Shown in pieces: positions 61,428 to 64,000 of a stretch of DNA of 64,000 nt (positions are counted from its first letter, which is position 1; every line of letters starts with the position of its first letter). Origin of the DNA: Streptomyces sp. AJS327 (GTDB lineage: Bacteria > Actinomycetota > Actinomycetes > Streptomycetales > Streptomycetaceae); contig NZ_SKBR01000003.1 of assembly GCF_013450295.1 (NCBI RefSeq), forward strand, positions 992,001 to 1,056,000, read 5' to 3'. Position numbers and translations under genes: made by a program. The notes below the pieces were generated by a model. That model was not told where the DNA came from. It did no database searches and was given only the letters and a program-made list of their open reading frames with translations.

Positions 61428-62081
61428 TCAGGCCGGATCGGGCAGGTACTTGTAGCCGACCCGGCGCACGGTGACGACGCGCCGCCGGTACGGGGCGCCC
61501 AGCTTCCGGCGCAGCCGGGCGATGTGGACGTCGACGGTGCGCCCGTCACCGACGTACTCGTGGCCCCAGATGGCGGCCACCAGGTGCTCCCGCGAGTGCA
61601 CCCGGTGGGGATGGGCGAGCAGATGGGTCAGCAGCTCGAACTCCAGGTAGGTCAGGTCGAGCGGCCGTCCGTCCACCGCCGCCGTGCGCCGCTCCGGGTC
61701 GACCGTCACGTCCCGCCCGCCCGCCGGCGGAGAGGCGGGCGCGCCGGTGGGCGTCGGCGGACCGGCGTACGGGAGTGGGGGCTGGTCGCCGTTCGGGAGG
61801 GCGCCGGTGTAGGTGACGGTCCGGAACTCCGGCTCCACGCCGTCGAGCGTGAACAACTGGGTGGGGTCCGTGCCTTCGGGTACGAGGACGAGGTAGCCGA
61901 CCAGCGGCGTCCCGTCCTCCTCGCCCGTCGGCCGCCCCGGCGGGACGGTCGCGCGCGCACCGTCCCCGTCTCCCGGCTGCGCGGGCGGCGTGTCCACGAC
62001 GGGTGGCGTCTGGCGCACCACGCGCAGACGGCGGCGCTCCGGACGGGTGGTGGGGGTCTCGGTCGGCAGCGCGGGGGTCAT
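61428..62081 (-). CDS. winged-helix (OmpR/PhoB C-terminal type) regulator without receiver
   Basis: A 217-residue protein. The C-terminal ~95 residues are a typical OmpR/PhoB winged-helix DNA-binding domain (LDLTYLEFELLTHLLAHPHR, VHSREHLVAAIWGHEYVG, RTVDVHIARLRRKLG, TVRRVGYKYLPD). The first ~115 residues are Pro/Thr/Gly-rich, with a short structured patch LVGYLVLVPEGTDPTQLF, and contain no receiver or kinase domain. So it is a one-component regulator with an unknown sensor part. It lies between ssuE and a taurine-type dioxygenase gene, so it probably controls organosulfur use. Confidence 0.92.
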   Translation of the reverse strand: MTPALPTETPTTRPERRRLRVVRQTPPVVDTPPAQPGDGDGARATVPPGRPTGEEDGTPLVGYLVLVPEGTDPTQLFTLDGVEPEFRTVTYTGALPNGDQPPLPYAGPPTPTGAPASPPAGGRDVTVDPERRTAAVDGRPLDLTYLEFELLTHLLAHPHRVHSREHLVAAIWGHEYVGDGRTVDVHIARLRRKLGAPYRRRVVTVRRVGYKYLPDPA

Positions 62082-62283
62082 ACGGTGCTCCTTCGGTTCG
62101 CGAGTCGGCGGTGGCGCGCGGGCGGTCGTTCACGCGGGCCCGGTTCCGTTCGTCCGGGGCCCCGCCGCCCGCCGGACGGGACGGTGTCCGGCGAGCGGCG
62201 AGCGGTGTCCGGGGGCGGGCGGTGGCTCGGAGGCCGGGGTGGCCCAGCGGGTGAGCGACCGGATGCCGGGGGCGGGCCGGGTG

Positions 62284-63183
62284 TCAGGCGGCGGCCGGGG
62301 TGTAGTGCCCGGCGTCGTCCCCCTCAACGAGTCGGCTGGGCGTGCCGTCCACCCCTACCGGCACGTCCCCGGCGACCGTCACCCGGTGCAGGCGGCGCGG
62401 GAGGTCGCCGTAGTCGTCCGGCGCGTAGTGCTGGGTGGCGCGGTTGTCGAAGAGCACCAGGTCGCCGGGGGCCCAGGACCAGCGCACGGTGTTCTCCGGA
62501 CGGGTCACGTACGACTGGAGGATGCGCAGCAGGTCGTGTGACTCGGAGGGGCTGAGGCCCACGATGCTCTGCGCGAACCCCCCGATGAACAGGCCCCGTT
62601 CACCGCTTTCCGGGTGGACGCGCACCACCGGGTGCTCGGTCCGCCAGCGCCGTGAGGTGAAGACCCGGCGGTGCTCGGCGGCCCGTTCGGTCTTCGGCGC
62701 GGCGTAGTCGTAGTCGTTGGTGTGCACCGCGCGCAGCCGGTCGGCCAGTTCGCGCAGCGGGTCGGGAAGGTCCTGGTAGGCGCTGACGGAGTTGGCGATC
62801 AGGGTGTCGCCCCCGTACGGCGGGACGGTGAGGCCGCGCAGCGTGCTGGCCTTCGGCGGGGTGCGGACGAAGGTCACATCGGTGTGCCAGCGGTTCGCCC
62901 GGACGCCCTCCGCGCCGTCGACGGGCAGGATGTTCGGTTCGCCGTCCACCGAGGGCACCGTGGGGTGGGCGGCGGTGAGTTCGCCGAACAGCCCGGCGAA
63001 CCGGACCTGGTCGGCGTCCTCCAGCCGCTGGTCTCGGAAGAAGAGCGCCTTGTGGGTCAGCAGCGCCGAGTTGATCTCCTCGACGAGGGCGGGTTCGAGT
63101 GGCTGGGCGAGGTCGACGCCGACGACCTCGGCGCCGATGCGTCCACCGACGCGACGGATGTCGACGGTGAGTTCACGGGACAT
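62284..63183 (-). CDS. tauD: TauD/TfdA-type Fe(II)/2-oxoglutarate dioxygenase
   Basis: A 299-residue dioxygenase. The iron ligands are visible as His/Asp in NRWHTDVTFVRTPPK and His in FDNRATQHYAPDDY; the 2-oxoglutarate Arg is in PRRLHRVTVAG. The N-terminal IGAEVVGVDLAQPLEPALVE and LTHKALFFRDQRLE are typical. Members release sulfite from taurine or act on alkyl sulfates and other sulfonates; substrate here is not certain. ATG at 63183, with the permease gene just upstream on the same strand. Confidence 0.94.
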   Translation of the reverse strand: MSRELTVDIRRVGGRIGAEVVGVDLAQPLEPALVEEINSALLTHKALFFRDQRLEDADQVRFAGLFGELTAAHPTVPSVDGEPNILPVDGAEGVRANRWHTDVTFVRTPPKASTLRGLTVPPYGGDTLIANSVSAYQDLPDPLRELADRLRAVHTNDYDYAAPKTERAAEHRRVFTSRRWRTEHPVVRVHPESGERGLFIGGFAQSIVGLSPSESHDLLRILQSYVTRPENTVRWSWAPGDLVLFDNRATQHYAPDDYGDLPRRLHRVTVAGDVPVGVDGTPSRLVEGDDAGHYTPAAA

Positions 63184-63247
63184 GACGGACCTGCTTTCTC
63201 CACGGAGGAACGGATGAGGAACGGGGGACGGTTGGTGGCGGGGTGGC

Positions 63248-64000
63248 TCAGGCGGTGCGCCAGCTGGTGAACCGGCGCTCCAGCGCGAGGAGCAGCTGGT
63301 TGAAGGCGACGCCGAGTACCGAGACGGTGAGGATCCCGGCGTACATCTGCGGGATCGCGAAGTTGTACTGGGAGTTGTTGATGAGGAAGCCCAACCCGGC
63401 CTTGGCGCCGACCATTTCGGCGGCCACCAGGACGAGGATCGCGGTGGCCCCCGCGAGCCGGACGCCGGTGAACACGGCGGGCACGCTGGCCGGGAGGATC
63501 ACCCGGACGAAGAGCCGGTGGGGCGGTGTGTTCACCGAGCGGGCCAGTTTGAGGAGCGTCGGGTCGACCGTCCGTACGGCGCTGACGGTGTTCAGCAGAA
63601 TGGGCCAGGTGCAGGCGAACAGCACGATGGAGACCTTCGAGGTCTCGCCGATGCCCAGCAGCAGCACGAACACCGGCAGCAGCGCCAGCGCGGCCGTGTT
63701 GCGGAAGATCTCCAGCAGCGGGTTGAGGAACCGGGCCAACGGCCGGTACCAGCCGATGAGCAGGCCCAGCGGCACCGCCAGCACCACCGCGAGACCGAAT
63801 CCGCTCAGCGAACGCACCAGGCTGGCCCGGGTGTCCTCCCACAGCTGACCGTCGAGCAGCAACTCCCACCAGGCGAGGGCGACCTCGGAGAACGGGGGCA
63901 GGAACACCCGGTCGGCCAGGCCGAGTCGGGGTGCCGTCTCCCACAGCAGGAGCAGCGCGACGATCGCGGCGACGCGGACGAACAGGCCCGACACGGCGCT
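63248..64000 (-). CDS. ssuC: aliphatic sulfonate ABC transporter permease (partial, 5' end outside window)
   Basis: 251 codons of an SsuC-type inner-membrane permease: VALLLLWETAPRLGLADRVF, LAVVLAVPLGLLIGWYRPLA, NPLLEIFRNTAALALLPVFV, and the EAA region TLLKLARSVNTPPHRLFVRV with LPASVPAVFTGVRLA. The frame is open to the window edge and an in-frame GTG at 63994 lacks support, so the true start is probably outside. Organisation with tauD, ssuE and ssuD supports sulfonate uptake. Confidence 0.92.
   Translation of the reverse strand, partial: SAVSGLFVRVAAIVALLLLWETAPRLGLADRVFLPPFSEVALAWWELLLDGQLWEDTRASLVRSLSGFGLAVVLAVPLGLLIGWYRPLARFLNPLLEIFRNTAALALLPVFVLLLGIGETSKVSIVLFACTWPILLNTVSAVRTVDPTLLKLARSVNTPPHRLFVRVILPASVPAVFTGVRLAGATAILVLVAAEMVGAKAGLGFLINNSQYNFAIPQMYAGILTVSVLGVAFNQLLLALERRFTSWRTA

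Overview
The window is about 73% G+C chromosome from an actinomycete, almost certainly a Streptomyces or a near relative. Genes have the third-codon G/C bias of that genus, GTG starts are common, start/stop overlaps (ATGA, GTGA, TGATG) are frequent, and recognisable lineage markers are present: the group-2 sigma factor hrdD, the divisome protein sepX beside a moeA/glp paralogue, a DUF574-type methyltransferase and paired TerD proteins. Most of it is ordinary chromosome; one stretch (about 15.85-21.40 kb) is a decayed integrated element.

Left part (1-15.4 kb): a tightly coupled minus-strand operon for methylmalonyl-CoA isomerisation (mutA, mutB, meaB and a 3-hydroxyisobutyryl-CoA hydrolase running off the window edge); an orphan RbsD-like pyranase; two divergent TerD genes with near-identical dyad operators between them; an FMN-binding split-barrel protein; and a large CHAT-domain cysteine protease with a helical-repeat N-terminus, translationally coupled (GTGA) to a small protein of unknown function. 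The CHAT pair is the best candidate here for an undescribed signalling or conflict module.

15.8-21.4 kb: an integrated element bounded by a 35-bp perfect direct repeat made of the 3' half of tRNA-Arg(CCU), whose intact gene is at the right end. Inside are a HAD hydrolase, a probably frameshifted XRE regulator, three overlapping small membrane-protein genes, an Xis-like relic, an HTH regulator, and an integrase killed by an early amber codon, a frameshift and loss of its catalytic domain. A second scar, the 3' half of a tRNA-Pro(CGG), lies next to the left end, so at least two insertions have happened here.

21.4-37 kb: a histidine-rich repeat protein, wrbA, a TetR gene with two tandem operator-like dyads followed by a 14-TM efflux pump, hrdD with a perfect sigma-R promoter, a Tat-exported class A beta-lactamase, two small orphan genes, then mscL, a SAF-domain protein, mtnP, an FmdB-type zinc ribbon with a CIRCE (HrcA) operator at its ribosome binding site, and an MFS transporter. 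Between hrdD and the small genes lie over 2 kb without convincing coding sequence.

37-49 kb: a membrane-anchored penicillin-acylase-family hydrolase; a 5-formyl-THF cyclo-ligase divergent from galU-moeA-moaC-mogA-acetyltransferase-sepX (molybdenum cofactor, cell wall and division functions); tRNA-Ala(CGC); a relic of a DJ-1/PfpI-type gene; and an aromatic-acid-exporter-family membrane protein.

49-64 kb: an acetyltransferase, a DUF574 methyltransferase, a sugar ABC importer without its own ATPase, a tiny secreted acidic protein, an APH-type phosphotransferase, and a minus-strand organosulfur group (TauE/SafE exporter, Cys-free Rrf2 regulator, SsuD, SsuE, winged-helix regulator, TauD-type dioxygenase and an SsuC-type permease truncated by the window end).
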